Shown: positions 17,656-26,248, numbered from the stretch's first letter. The stretch is 64,000 nt of DNA from Candidatus Thiosymbion ectosymbiont of Catanema sp. Cochon2018 (GCA_011392765.1 WYCW01000004.1:172038-236037), one strand, 5' to 3'. The notes: generated by a model from the letters alone, not told the origin. Program-made: numbers and translations.

Positions 17656-17762
17656 TATAGGGCACTTTGAAAAATACGATTTTTGTCAACGGCGCACTTG
17701 AATAATCAGTGGGTTAGAGTCATCTGATCGGTGAAAACACCTATTTTTCAAGGTGCCCTATA
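17656..17762. repeat. 107-bp MITE-like element with GGGCACTTTGAAAAATA ends
   Basis: The terminal inverted repeats are TATAGGGCACTTTGAAAAAT (from 17656) and TTTTTCAAGGTGCCCTATA (to 17762), with one mismatch. They start and end in TATA, consistent with insertion at TA. There is no coding capacity. It lies between the radical SAM gene and smpB. Confidence 0.7.
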
Positions 17763-17804
17763 TGCAGATTCAAAAAATACAGGTGTCCGGGGTACACTTT
17801 TGCG

Positions 17805-18281
17805 ATGGCAAAGACGAAGCAACCCAAACATGGCGGCTCTACCATTGTGCTCAACAAGAAGGTGGGCCACGACTACTACATTGAGCAACGCTACGAGACC
17901 GGTCTCGCCCTCGAGGGCTGGGAAGTCAAGAGCCTGCGCGCCGGACGCGCCCAGCTCAAAGAAAGCTATGTCAAAATCCTGCATGGTGAGGCATTCCTGC
18001 TCGGTGCCCACGTCTCGCCGCTGCCGGCGGCCTCGACCCACGTCACGCCCGATCCCACGCGCACCCGCAAGCTGCTGCTCAAGCGCGCCGAGCTCAGCCG
18101 CCTGATCGGGCTGACCGAGCGCGCCGGCTATACCCTGGTCCCTACTACCATGTACTGGAAACGCGGTCGGGCCAAGCTGGAAATCGGGTTGGCCAAGGGC
18201 AAAAAGCTCCACGACAAGCGAACAACGGAAAAAGACCGGGACTGGCAGCGAGAGAAGGAGCGCCTGTTCAAGCACCACTAG
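17805..18281 (+). CDS. smpB: SsrA-binding protein
   Basis: A 158-residue protein that binds tmRNA and delivers it to stalled ribosomes (trans-translation). Landmarks: [31 protein letters not shown], then [21 protein letters not shown], and the basic tail [20 protein letters not shown]. Length is typical. The TAG stop lies at the junction with a family B' repeat that begins CTAGGATTCC. The ssrA gene, often downstream, is not seen. Confidence 0.95.
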   Translation: MAKTKQPKHGGSTIVLNKKVGHDYYIEQRYETGLALEGWEVKSLRAGRAQLKESYVKILHGEAFLLGAHVSPLPAASTHVTPDPTRTRKLLLKRAELSRLIGLTERAGYTLVPTTMYWKRGRAKLEIGLAKGKKLHDKRTTEKDRDWQREKERLFKHH

Positions 18282-18440
18282 GATTCCTTGAGGGACCCGA
18301 ATCTTTACCAATGAGTCAAGTTTGTGCGCTGCATAAAAACATTTCTGCCTCTTGCTTGGGCGGGAATCGCAAATCCTTTGAACCACGGATGGACACGGAT
18401 TGTGATCCGTGTTTATCCGTGTCCATCCGCGGTTCTTCGG
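18279..18440. repeat. Family B' fragment and GAACCACGGATGG hairpin
   Basis: It begins CTAGGATTCCTTGAGGGACC and carries ACCAATGAGTCAAGTTTGTG, as at 35000-35050. A hairpin with arms GAACCACGGATGGACACGGA and complement follows at about 18379-18436. The same hairpin family appears at 29686 and 59290. No gene. Confidence 0.7.
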
Positions 18441-18578
18441 TGCGGTTCGTTACCCGACCTGACCGGGATCAGCCAGCGAAGTTGGGAGCGCCGCAGCCCT
18501 TCTTCCCTTGGGGGAGGAGGGGGGCACGCCTCGTCGGTCTGAGGCGAAGCCCCGCTAGGGGGCGTTCTCAATTAACAA

Positions 18579-19316
18579 GGGTCTAGATAACTTTAGAGTG
18601 GGTTTTCTCTTAGCATAGTCAGTATTATATCATAAAGATCTTCTTCTCTGTGATTAAATCTAAATTCACATTCTTTGAGGTGAAGATAGAATGTTTCATG
18701 TGGAACACCATTGAACTTTGCGAGCCTTCGTTTGGCATACGACCAGAATGATTCAATGCCATTGATATGGCAATTACCGCGGGCAAATTCATGCTTACCA
18801 TGATTCACACGAAGATGCTTTTTGTACCCCACATCGACTAGCCCATTGTAGCCTCTCCAGCCGTCCGAGTGGATGATGCTGTCTAGCCCTACCTGGCCCC
18901 GGATCGCGCTCTGTAGCTGCTTTTTGGAGGCGTCAGGGACGATTTCCGTGTAGACTCTTCCCGCTCTTTCCAACAATCCGAACACGATCGTTTTACCCGA
19001 TGCGCCACGGCCTCTCTTCCCGCGAACACGGCGTGCGCCAAAGTAAGATTCATCGACTTCAATCTCGCCGGATAAGGGTGATGAAGATTCACAAACTTGA
19101 GCTATTCTGAGGCGTAACTTCAAGAACAATTGATTGATCGTGGGACGGCTTACACCACTCAGCTCGGCGGTTTTCGAGGCCGCTAAATCATGCGCAAAAT
19201 AGCGTACAATCATTCTGAATTTCGCTTCTGAGATGTGTGAACGCCTGAAATACTTGTTTTTTCCTTGCATAACATAACCTTAGCATGCGGTTTCGATGCT
19301 AAAGTTATCCAGACCC
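18579..19316 (-). mobile_element. IS1595-type insertion sequence
   Basis: A 738-bp element with inverted ends GGGTCTAGATAACTTTAG (18579-18596) and complement CTAAAGTTATCCAGACCC (19299-19316), one mismatch. It encodes a single intact transposase. No target duplication is evident: flanks are ATTAACAA and TTTGTTTT. Confidence 0.85.
18593..19270 (-). CDS. IS1595-family (IS1016/ISXO2-like) transposase
   Basis: A 225-residue DDE transposase. An N-terminal helix-turn-helix (AASKTAELSGVSRPTINQLF) precedes the ISXO2-like domain. EIEVDESYFGARRVRGKRG gives the first Asp, IIHSDGWRGYNGL the second, and GIESFWSYAKRRL supplies the Glu position. HGKHEFARGNCHINGIE is typical of the group. Full-length and without stops. 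Confidence 0.92.
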   Translation of the reverse strand: MQGKNKYFRRSHISEAKFRMIVRYFAHDLAASKTAELSGVSRPTINQLFLKLRLRIAQVCESSSPLSGEIEVDESYFGARRVRGKRGRGASGKTIVFGLLERAGRVYTEIVPDASKKQLQSAIRGQVGLDSIIHSDGWRGYNGLVDVGYKKHLRVNHGKHEFARGNCHINGIESFWSYAKRRLAKFNGVPHETFYLHLKECEFRFNHREEDLYDIILTMLRENPL

Positions 19317-19385
19317 TTTGTTTTTTTTTGGATATGAGTCCGCGCCTACTGTCCCGGCGTCAAAAACTTCGATCACGTCTTGAAT

Positions 19386-19455
19386 TCGCAGATTACGCAG
19401 ATTCTCGCAGATGAAAAACGAATAATCTGTGAGAATCTGCGTAATCTGCGGATAA
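19386..19455. repeat. CGCAGATTACGCAGATT hairpin
   Basis: The arms CGCAGATTACGCAGATTCTC and GAGAATCTGCGTAATCTGCG are separated by a short AT-rich loop. The same module stands at about 15394-15462 and in half form at 30212-30240. It could act as a transcription terminator for flanking genes. Confidence 0.75.
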
Positions 19456-19532
19456 CGCAAGACAGGATGGGCATGCTTTGCTTTCTCTAAAAGACCATAA
19501 TCGGACCTAAGAACGATAAATGCCAACACACC

Positions 19533-19818
19533 CTAGCGAGGCGTTGCCTCAGACCGACGAGGCGTGATCATCGCTATCTCGCGATCGAAAACGGAACCGT
19601 GATCGTGATCGAAGCCGCCGTAGGAGAGACAGAATACTTTCGCAGATCGTGGAATCCAAAGGTCCCTGCCAGGTGCCGGGTCGAAACCCGTAGACATTAG
19701 GTTTTCCATGCCCGCTTTGCCTTGCGTCTCCGATTACGACTACGATCACGATTACGATTACGACAACGAGAGAGGTTAGACGTTTGCGAAATTTGACTCA
19801 TTTGCACAAAATCTGGTC
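19533..19818. repeat. Family B dispersed repeat, copy 1
   Basis: It contains the AGGCGTTGCCTCAGACCGAC hairpin, CTCGCGATCGAAAACGGAAC, a core with GGTCGAAACCCGTAGACATT, and a run of ATTACGACTACGATCACG-type hexamers. It ends GCGAAATTTGACTCATTTGC. Near-copies lie at 35220-35525 (inverted) and 43738-44045. Confidence 0.8.
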
Positions 19819-19877
19819 ATTCATAGTGATTTGTGTGAAGTGGTCGGTGGTCAGTGAGAAGGGGAAATCCGATTTGC

Positions 19878-20246
19878 TCAATTTCTCGATCGTAGCGACC
19901 GCTTTAGGCCAGCGAGCATGCGGCCGATTTCCCCACATTGAGCCAGCAACTGCCGACATTGGTCCTCCCCCAGATAAGGCAAGCGCTGTGCCAGAATCAG
20001 GAATGTCTCCACTTCTGCCAACGACCCGCTGGCCACGCTCAGAAATTGCAACAGTTCCCCGGTTCTCGTCCTCGCTGACCCTTCCGCTATGTTGGCCGGT
20101 ATCGAGATGGCTGCTCGTCGCATCTGACTGGTCAATCCGTATTTCTCTTCCACTGGAAAACGCCTTGAATCGAGATAAATCATCTCGACCAAGCTCATTG
20201 ATTTCTTCCAGACTTCCAAGTCCTGATAACTTTTTACATTGCTCAT
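19878..20246 (-). CDS. Four-helix bundle protein (S23/IVP family)
   Basis: A 122-residue helical protein with the family landmarks QDLEVWKKSMSLVEMIY, YGLTSQMRRAAISIPANIAEG and ELLQFLSVASGSLAEVET. These proteins were first seen in intervening sequences of 23S rRNA genes and commonly travel as small dispersed cassettes. They form homopentamers, and the avd accessory protein of diversity-generating retroelements is related. Function is unknown. Here it is embedded immediately after the severed end of the modification gene, with AGTGATCGGTGGCTGGTGGC-type low-complexity flanks. Confidence 0.85.
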   Translation of the reverse strand: MSNVKSYQDLEVWKKSMSLVEMIYLDSRRFPVEEKYGLTSQMRRAAISIPANIAEGSARTRTGELLQFLSVASGSLAEVETFLILAQRLPYLGEDQCRQLLAQCGEIGRMLAGLKRSLRSRN

Positions 20247-20295
20247 AACTCATCACCATTCTGCCGTCACTAGCCACCAGCCACCGATCACTCAC

Positions 20296-20365
20296 CACTT
20301 CCACATCCGGTTCACCGAAGATGACGAACAGGTTGCCCTGGCCGGTGTTCTTGAGGTCGTCCGCC
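20296..20365 (-). pseudogene. Severed C-terminal piece of the type III Mod gene
   Basis: Just outside the IS1-type element the minus strand encodes ADDLKNTGQGNLFVIFGEPD. This motif follows the RIPVLKARMNA segment in intact Mod proteins of this kind, and that segment is where the 21266-23719 gene stops. The IS therefore sits inside mod, with a small deletion at the junction. After GEPDVEV the reading frame runs into the S23 cassette, so the rest of the C-terminus is lost. Confidence 0.7.
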
Positions 20366-20396
20366 GGTAGTGTTCTAACTTTGTTGCTTAAGGATT

Positions 20397-20897
20397 TCAA
20401 ACGGCGGCGCCGAACTCATAACGATTCACGAATAATCCGATGACAATATCGTGCATTTGATTCAGTTTTGAAAAACAAATCGTCTTACGCGCAAGCCGCT
20501 TGATTCGCGTCCGTAGCGTCAAATGTTTGCGTTCTATTTTCTGCGTGTTTTGTTTTCCAACGACATGTTTTTCGGGATCTAAATGGCGCTTATAGGCACC
20601 CCAGTCGTCGGTATAAAAACGGGTAATCCCAAATGGCTCTAATAACCCTTTTAATTCAAGAAAAACCTCATCTCGACGTTTCCCGAATACATAAGCCAAC
20701 ACCTTACCCGTGGCCCGATCAATAGCATGCCACAACCATCTTTGATTGGCTTTACTCCCTACATAACTCCACATCTCATCCATTTCAACGGTGGCGCCTT
20801 GCTTGCTAACATCATGATAATCCTCTACTTTTAGAATATCTACCACAATCTGCTCAGGCGTGTGGGTCGCTAAAAAATCGTGATTCACGGCATGCAA
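20397..20897 (-). CDS. IS1-type InsB transposase domain
   Basis: This 166-residue frame carries the catalytic part of the IS1 transposase: VEMDEMWSYVGSKANQRWLW, FYTDDWGAYKRHL, and the highly conserved QNTQKIERKHLTLRTRIKRL. It overlaps insA by 13 bases. Translation is expected as an InsAB' fusion made by -1 frameshifting on the A9 run (minus strand) at 20907-20915. The annotated ATG may not be used on its own. Confidence 0.9.
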   Translation of the reverse strand: MHAVNHDFLATHTPEQIVVDILKVEDYHDVSKQGATVEMDEMWSYVGSKANQRWLWHAIDRATGKVLAYVFGKRRDEVFLELKGLLEPFGITRFYTDDWGAYKRHLDPEKHVVGKQNTQKIERKHLTLRTRIKRLARKTICFSKLNQMHDIVIGLFVNRYEFGAAV

Positions 20898-21172
20898 CTC
20901 GGGTTCTTTTTTTTTAATTCATTGATAACGGTCACAGGACTGATACCCAGTACCCGCGCGGTATCACGAATGCCGCTGCCATTCAGTGCCATCTCAATGA
21001 TTTGTTGTTTCGTTTCCGGTAACCGCCCTTTCTCGGAATAATCCTGGATAAACGTTTTGCCCTCACAGGCCTGTTCTTTGCAAATAAAACGCTGCTTGCC
21101 ATTGCTGGTGTTGCCATGTTTAGTAACATCAATACCATTGCAGACAGGGCATTTTACGGGTAGTAATACCAT
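20885..21172 (-). CDS. IS1-type InsA
   Basis: A 95-residue DNA-binding protein with a zinc ribbon (CPVC, C-x4-C) and a helix-turn-helix (GSGIRDTARVLGISPVTVIN). In IS1 it binds the ends and represses transposition when made alone. Its last codons lie over the A9 slippery run, which allows a shift into insB. Confidence 0.9.
   Translation of the reverse strand: MVLLPVKCPVCNGIDVTKHGNTSNGKQRFICKEQACEGKTFIQDYSEKGRLPETKQQIIEMALNGSGIRDTARVLGISPVTVINELKKKNPSCMP
20907..20915 (-). promoter_or_regulatory. A9 slippery run for InsA/InsB frameshift
   Basis: A run of nine A residues on the minus strand lies in the overlap of insA and insB, within the LKKK codons. IS1 uses an A6C heptamer for programmed -1 frameshifting at this place. 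The longer run here should serve the same purpose. Functional use is inferred. Confidence 0.6.
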
Positions 21173-21265
21173 AAGAGTTTCCTCGGTAAAATTTTGTTCG
21201 GTTAATAGCTTAAAGCTCAGGTAATTATATCAAGTGATTTATAATTAAGCAACAAAGTAATAACA

Positions 21266-23719
21266 CTACCCCGCATTCATGCGCGCCTTGAGCACCGGGA
21301 TGCGGCCGAGCTGGTCGAACTCGGACGAGTGGGCGTCATAGTTGAAGGCGCAGGCGATCAGCACATCGAAATCCGCGTCGCCGGCCTCGCGGGCGGTGGC
21401 GACCAGATCGGGCCGAGAGACGGTGCCGAACTCGGGGCCGATGAAGATCGCCGCCCGCTTTTCGGGACCCGTGGCATCCTCGTCATCCGCGGTGCCGCCT
21501 TCGAGATAGCGCCCTTCGGCGCAGACGAAATGACCGGGCCAGGGGGTGAGCGAGGTGAAGGTGATGCGGTCCTCCTTGTGGGCCTGCTGGACCCCCGCGG
21601 TTTTCAAGTTTTCCAGGATCATCGGGACGAAATCGATCCCTTCGCCATATCCCCCTTTCGGGTCCCCGATGCCGTCGATCAGCTCATCGTTCTCATCCAC
21701 GCCCAAAACGCGATGGGGCGACAGGCTTTCTACGGTAAAGGGTCCCGCCACCCGGACCACGCCCTTGTCCTGGTAGGGTTTGTCGTACAGATACTCGAAA
21801 TCCGCCTGGGCGGCGATGGAGGCGTCGATCTCCCTCTGACGGGCGATGCGCTGCTCCCACCACTGCTCATGCAGTCGCTTGGCCTCGGCCGACCAGTCTT
21901 TGTCCGCCTCACGGGGGATCTCCCATTCCTCCCAGTGCTTGTTCAGTGCCTTATTGATCTGTGCGCGCAGGGGTTCCAGGGACTCCTGGAACCTGTCCCA
22001 GATGACATCGATCTCGGCATTGTTGGCGATGGATTTGAGGGTGATGTGGGGCACCCGCTCATAGACGAAGCCGTGACGGATGTCGCCGTAGGTCGGCTTG
22101 GTGGAGGGCGCAGTGCGGGTGATCTCGGCCTCCTTGCGTTGTCCCGCCGGGCTGTCGGCGAGTAGATAGTAGGGATAGCGGGCGCCCATGATCCGGGCGC
22201 GGGCCAGGGCCAGGGCGACCCGGGAGGTGTCGATGGTGATCCAGCGCCGGCCCCATTGCTCGGCCACATAGGCCGTAGTGCCGGAGCCGCATGTGGGATC
22301 CAGTACCAGATCGCCGGGGTCAGTGGTCATCAGAATGCAACGTTCGACTACCTTCACGTTCGTTTGGACTACGTAAACTTTTGGATCGGTGAATGCTCCT
22401 GTCTGTGTGTCCGTCCAAACGTTACTGAATTTGGAAACGCTGAAATCATCTAGGAATCGGACATATTGAATGGAACGAGGTGTTGGACTAGCGATTCGAT
22501 TCGCTCGCTTGAGTCTCTCCATGCCCTCTTGATTCGTTTTCCAGTAACCTCGAGAGGGCCGGAAATTTCGGCCTTCAAACAGCACTGCAAACGCGGAGTT
22601 TTCGCCTCCACTCTGTGAGGTGAGATTGTCGTTTCTTAACACCCTTGCGTCGGCTGGGATGATGGATTCATTGGCGCGTTCCACTGCGCTCATCGGCCGC
22701 CTCACAAAAGGGCTCAATTCGATACGCCGATATCTAGCACCTACATCGTCTGCGAGAGTCTTTTCTTTGAACGGTTCACGATACTTGAGCGATTGTTTGT
22801 TCTGGGCGTACCACAGAAGGTAGTTGCACGATGAATCGAGATATCGATCTCCCAGGCCGGTAGTGGTGCGAAAAGAGATAAGGGACACAAAGTTGCTTTC
22901 TCCGAATACTTCATCCATGACCGCCCGAATCCGATGCACATTCTCATCACCGATCTGTACAAAGATGGAGCCGGAGTCGGTCAATAGATCCCGCGCCACG
23001 GTCAGCCGGTCGCGCAGATAGGTGAGATAGGAATGAATGCCGTCCCGCCAGGTGTCCCGGAATGCTTTGACCTGTTCCGGCTCGCGGGTGATGTGTTGGA
23101 CGTTGCCGTCCTTGACGTCGCGGCTGGTGGTGGACCACTGGAAGTTGGAATTGAATTTGATGCCGTAGGGCGGGTCCAGATAGATGCACTGGACCTGCCC
23201 ACGCAGGCCTTCGCGCTCGGCCAGTGAGGCCATGACCTGGAGGCTGTCCCCCAGGATCATGCGATTGCTCCAGTTGGCGTCGTGCCGGTAAAACTCGGTC
23301 CTGGCATTGTCATCGGGCAGGCCGTTGAAATCCGCGAACAGGTCGATCTGTTCTCCCTCACCCCCGGCCTTGCTCCCTGGGGGAGAAGGGGTTTGCGAAC
23401 GGCGCCGCAGGTCGTCGATCAGGACTTTGGGGTGGATCTTTTCCTGGATGTAGAGGGGCGGCGCCTGTACCACCAGGTCCGACCAGTCCCGCTCGTCTTT
23501 GCCACGCCAGACGAGCTGGGGGTCCAGATCCCGGTTGCGGTTCTGCTTTTCCTGCTCGAGCCCGGCTGCGCTTCTTGGGTAGGCCACGGGGATGGGGTCT
23601 TGCTCTTCTTTCCGCATCACTGACTGGTATTCGGCCGTCGGAATGTTCTTGCGCGTCGCCTCCTCGTGGGTCAGGGCTGCAACCGATTTCCTGCTTAGTT
23701 TGTTGGTTCTTCTCGCCAT
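21266..23719 (-). CDS. Type III-like DNA N6-adenine methyltransferase (Mod), C-terminally truncated by IS1
   Basis: An 817-residue beta-class adenine methyltransferase. The catalytic motif IV CIYLDPPYGIKFNSNFQW comes before the SAM-binding motif I DLVLDPTCGSGTTAYVAEQW, as in type III Mod proteins, with a large recognition region after it. The start at 23719 (MARRTNKLSRKSV) is chosen because the longer frame reads through the CACCACAGAG repeat. The C-terminus RIPVLKARMNAG ends at a TAG donated by the IS end, and the next segment of the protein lies beyond the IS. The methyltransferase domain is complete, so activity may persist. It partners the restriction gene at 26490-29549. Confidence 0.88.
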   Translation of the reverse strand: MARRTNKLSRKSVAALTHEEATRKNIPTAEYQSVMRKEEQDPIPVAYPRSAAGLEQEKQNRNRDLDPQLVWRGKDERDWSDLVVQAPPLYIQEKIHPKVLIDDLRRRSQTPSPPGSKAGGEGEQIDLFADFNGLPDDNARTEFYRHDANWSNRMILGDSLQVMASLAEREGLRGQVQCIYLDPPYGIKFNSNFQWSTTSRDVKDGNVQHITREPEQVKAFRDTWRDGIHSYLTYLRDRLTVARDLLTDSGSIFVQIGDENVHRIRAVMDEVFGESNFVSLISFRTTTGLGDRYLDSSCNYLLWYAQNKQSLKYREPFKEKTLADDVGARYRRIELSPFVRRPMSAVERANESIIPADARVLRNDNLTSQSGGENSAFAVLFEGRNFRPSRGYWKTNQEGMERLKRANRIASPTPRSIQYVRFLDDFSVSKFSNVWTDTQTGAFTDPKVYVVQTNVKVVERCILMTTDPGDLVLDPTCGSGTTAYVAEQWGRRWITIDTSRVALALARARIMGARYPYYLLADSPAGQRKEAEITRTAPSTKPTYGDIRHGFVYERVPHITLKSIANNAEIDVIWDRFQESLEPLRAQINKALNKHWEEWEIPREADKDWSAEAKRLHEQWWEQRIARQREIDASIAAQADFEYLYDKPYQDKGVVRVAGPFTVESLSPHRVLGVDENDELIDGIGDPKGGYGEGIDFVPMILENLKTAGVQQAHKEDRITFTSLTPWPGHFVCAEGRYLEGGTADDEDATGPEKRAAIFIGPEFGTVSRPDLVATAREAGDADFDVLIACAFNYDAHSSEFDQLGRIPVLKARMNAG

Positions 23720-23747
23720 GTCGCTATCGTCTCTTGACTGACGGAAT

Positions 23748-24335
23748 TTCATTTCACCACAGAGGCACAGAGAACACAGAGAATTTTCTCCTTGTATTTT
23801 CCGTGTCCTCTGTGTCTCTGGGATGAATAATAACCCGCTCATTGATTGCAACGAATTTTTGTTTTACCACAGAGGTACAGAAAGCGCAGAGAAATTAGAG
23901 AATTTTTTCTGTGTTTCTGTAGTGAATTTTGACCTATTCACCGAAAGAAAAATCCTCCGCGTCTTCTCCGTGTCCTCTGTGTCTCTGTGGTGAATAATAA
24001 TCCGTTCACCGACTGCAACGAATTTTCATTTCACCACAGAGGCACAGAGGGCACAGAGAATTTTCTCCTTGTATTTTCCGTATCCTCTGCGTCTCTGGGA
24101 TGAATAATAACCCGCTCACTGATTGCAACGAATTTTCATTTCACCACAGAGGCACAGAGGGCACAGAGAAATTTTTCTTTCCTCTTCTCTGTGTTCTCTG
24201 TGTCTCTATGGTGAACAATAATTCATTCACCGACTGCAACGAACTTTCATTTCACCACAGAGGCACAGAGGGCACAGAGAGTACAGAGAAATTTTTCTTT
24301 CCTTTTCTCTGTGTCTCTGTGGTGAATAAGAATTT
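23748..24335. repeat. Family C palindromic tandem array 1
   Basis: About five units of roughly 110-120 bp. Each is a stem-loop with arms TTTCACCACAGAGGCACAGA and TCTGTGTCTCTGTGGTGAA, joined by AATAATAATCCGTTCACCGACTGCAACGAA-like linkers (about 36 bases). The loops differ in length between units. The array sits between the mod gene and the toxin-antitoxin pair, with related arrays at 25563 and 26301. Confidence 0.88.
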
Positions 24336-24459
24336 TCTTTGTGTTTTCTCTCATGCCTCCGCTTTGGATAAGGAATCGGCTCCGGAATGACCGACGCGGC
24401 GAGATGCGCTGCGCTTTCCCGCCCTACGGTCCTTTGCCATGGGGGATGCTTTCGGACTT

Positions 24460-24759
24460 TCAGCAGGGTGCCAATCTTTTCCTGATCCATGCCGGGTCTC
24501 TGCGGTTGTCGAGAATGGCGTGGATCAGGATTTCATTGTCCTCGATGCGGTAGTACACCGAGTAGGGAAAGCGTTTCGCCAACAGGCGATAGTAGTTGCC
24601 GAAGAAGACCGCGTGGACCCCGGCATAGATGTGCAGGGATTCGACATCGGCCATCAGGGAATCGAGAAAGTAATCCCCCAATCCTTCGGATTGGCTCTCG
24701 TAAAAGCGGTATCCTGCCTGCAGGTGCCGTTCGGCCGCGGAGGACAGTTTGATTCTCAT
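24460..24759 (-). CDS. ParE/RelE-type toxin
   Basis: A 99-residue protein of the RelE/ParE fold: IKLSSAAERHLQAGYRFYES, SLHIYAGVHAVFFGNYYRLL, then the strand FPYSVYYRIEDNEILIHAIL and RRDPAWIRKRL. Its ATG overlaps the stop of the upstream antitoxin gene by four bases (24756-24759), the usual coupling of an antitoxin-first pair. Acts on gyrase or ribosome-bound mRNA depending on subfamily, which cannot be told here. Confidence 0.82.
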   Translation of the reverse strand: MRIKLSSAAERHLQAGYRFYESQSEGLGDYFLDSLMADVESLHIYAGVHAVFFGNYYRLLAKRFPYSVYYRIEDNEILIHAILDNRRDPAWIRKRLAPC

Positions 24760-24974
24760 GGAAGACTGTCACGAATGCGTTGCTTCGCCGCTTCCCACTC
24801 ATCGAAGGCCTCCTCGCCGCGCTCGATGGCTGCCTCCATGGCGTCCAGCACTTTGCCGTGCCACGGGGGTGGCTGCATCTGGTCCGCGTGTCGGCTTAGG
24901 TCATCCCAGACGGCTTCCATTACCTGTAGTTTTTCCTCGACGGACATTGTTTGCAGGGGGAGGGAAATGGGCAT
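24756..24974 (-). CDS. Addiction-module antitoxin (TIGR02574-like)
   Basis: A 72-residue acidic protein: MSVEEKLQVMEAVWDDLSRH near the start and EWEAAKQRIRDSLP at the end, the pattern of the small addiction-module component that precedes RelE/ParE toxins. It overlaps its toxin by four bases. It probably neutralises and co-represses. Confidence 0.82.
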   Translation of the reverse strand: MPISLPLQTMSVEEKLQVMEAVWDDLSRHADQMQPPPWHGKVLDAMEAAIERGEEAFDEWEAAKQRIRDSLP

Positions 24975-25013
24975 GGTGTTATCTCCGTTTATCAGCTACC
25001 AGTCAGGGGGCAT

Positions 25014-25238
25014 TTATATTGCACCGATCGCACGCAGTAATGGTAAGACTTGGGCCGCAATTACAATCCCCAGCATCCATTTCACCACGGCCAGCTCGCG
25101 CTTGATCTCGCCAATATCGGCTTTAGTAGCTGAATTTTCCGCGGACAGTGCTTCCGCTGCCTGCCGGGCGTCGTCTTCCGGTACTCCGGCCTTACGGAAG
25201 GCGCTGTATACTTCTGAAATCATCGTCGTCATTTTCAT
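25014..25238 (-). CDS. Small DUF1640-like coiled-coil membrane protein
   Basis: A 74-residue protein: an N-terminal helix (SEVYSAFRKAGVPEDDARQAAEALS), a short coiled coil (ATKADIGEIKRELAVVKWML), and a C-terminal hydrophobic segment GIVIAAQVLPLLRAIGAI. This plan fits small CCDC90/DUF1640-like proteins. Its start overlaps the end of a truncated toxin frame by four bases, so a fusion of two loci is likely here. Function unknown. Confidence 0.6.
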   Translation of the reverse strand: MKMTTMISEVYSAFRKAGVPEDDARQAAEALSAENSATKADIGEIKRELAVVKWMLGIVIAAQVLPLLRAIGAI

Positions 25239-25321
25239 TTGGCATACAGAGGCGAATCCTGGGCGATGTAATCATAGATATGGCGAAGCTGGTGTTTGGC
25301 ATGCTGCGTCCACTTCACCAT
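25235..25321 (-). pseudogene. Truncated ParE-type toxin (28 residues)
   Basis: It starts at an ATG overlapping the antitoxin stop and encodes VKWTQHAKHQLRHIYDYIAQ, the N-terminal helix of a ParE/RelE toxin. It stops after DSPLYAK, where the sequence joins the DUF1640-like gene. The remaining two thirds of the toxin are missing, so no toxin activity is expected. Confidence 0.65.
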
Positions 25322-25494
25322 GATCGAATGTCCTCGAGTATCTCTGCGGCGGATTGGGTTTTACCTTCGGCGGCGTCTTGTTGACCACGGCGGATATTCT
25401 CCAATACATAGAGTCGGTAGATAATTTCTTCGGTATCCACATTGTCGGACAATCGCTGAATGGCCTCTAATGCTTCCTGTTTGGCGGTTTGCAT
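25315..25494 (-). CDS. Antitoxin-like protein of a broken toxin-antitoxin pair
   Basis: A 59-residue protein beginning MQTAKQEALEAIQRLSDNVD and continuing TEEIIYRLYVLENIRRGQQD, a common antitoxin pattern paired with ParE-type toxins. The gene is intact, but the toxin behind it is only a stub. It may be a solo antitoxin or simply decaying. Confidence 0.65.
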   Translation of the reverse strand: MQTAKQEALEAIQRLSDNVDTEEIIYRLYVLENIRRGQQDAAEGKTQSAAEILEDIRSW

Positions 25495-25562
25495 CGTCGT
25501 TACCTCATTCGTTTATGGAGCAGCGTGTATAAGATAACCCTGCAACATCAGAGTCTGATGGA

Positions 25563-25868
<306 letters not shown>

Positions 25869-25873
25869 GTTCA

Positions 25874-26248
25874 TCAACCATTCACCAATCGCCGGATGCC
25901 ATCTTTTAGCACCGGCACGTTGAAATTGAGCAGCAGTCCATAGCGTTTGCCGGCGAGTTTCAGGTATGTCAGTAGTTGGGCATCGTGAATCGGTTCCAGT
26001 TTCCGCACTGATTTCAATTCGACGATGACCTGCTCATCGACCAACAGATCGATTCGGTATCCGGCATCCAGTTTTTTTCCTTTGTAGACAATAGGCAGGA
26101 GGCATTGCCTGGCGACCTTCATTCCCCGTTCCTCGAGCTCGACGGCAAGGCATTCCTGGTACGCCGACTCCAACAGTCCCGGTCCCAGCGCGCGATGCAC
26201 CTCGATGGCACCCCCGATGATTTGTCCCGTAAGCGTATTCTTTTCCAT
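25874..26248 (-). CDS. GxxExxY protein
   Basis: A 124-residue protein with the naming motif GPGLLESAYQECLAVELEERG near residue 22, then YKGKKLDAGYRIDLLVDEQVIVELKSV. The Asp and ExK residues in this last stretch make a PD-(D/E)XK nuclease-like core. It closes with YLKLAGKRYGLLLNFNV. Such proteins are widespread in repeat-rich genomes and their role is not known. It stands between two family C arrays inside the type III restriction locus. Confidence 0.88.
   Translation of the reverse strand: MEKNTLTGQIIGGAIEVHRALGPGLLESAYQECLAVELEERGMKVARQCLLPIVYKGKKLDAGYRIDLLVDEQVIVELKSVRKLEPIHDAQLLTYLKLAGKRYGLLLNFNVPVLKDGIRRLVNG

Larger units (their letters stand above)
20366..21270 (-). mobile_element. Complete IS1-type element (905 bp)
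   Basis: The inverted ends are GGTAGTGTTCTAACTTTGTT and complement AACAAAGTAATAACACTACC. It contains overlapping insA and insB frames. No flanking target duplication is visible (TCGTCCGCC left, CCGCATTCA right). With the missing Mod codons this points to an insertion followed by a small deletion. Confidence 0.92.

Noticed and set aside
18282-18600. tmRNA (ssrA) gene next to smpB
   Set aside because: The region is repeat B' and a hairpin. No ANDENYALAA-type tag frame or tRNA-Ala-like ends were found.
23720-23851. N-terminal extension of the Mod protein
   Set aside because: The extra codons read through the CACCACAGAG repeat. MARRTNKLSRKSV at 23719 is the natural start.
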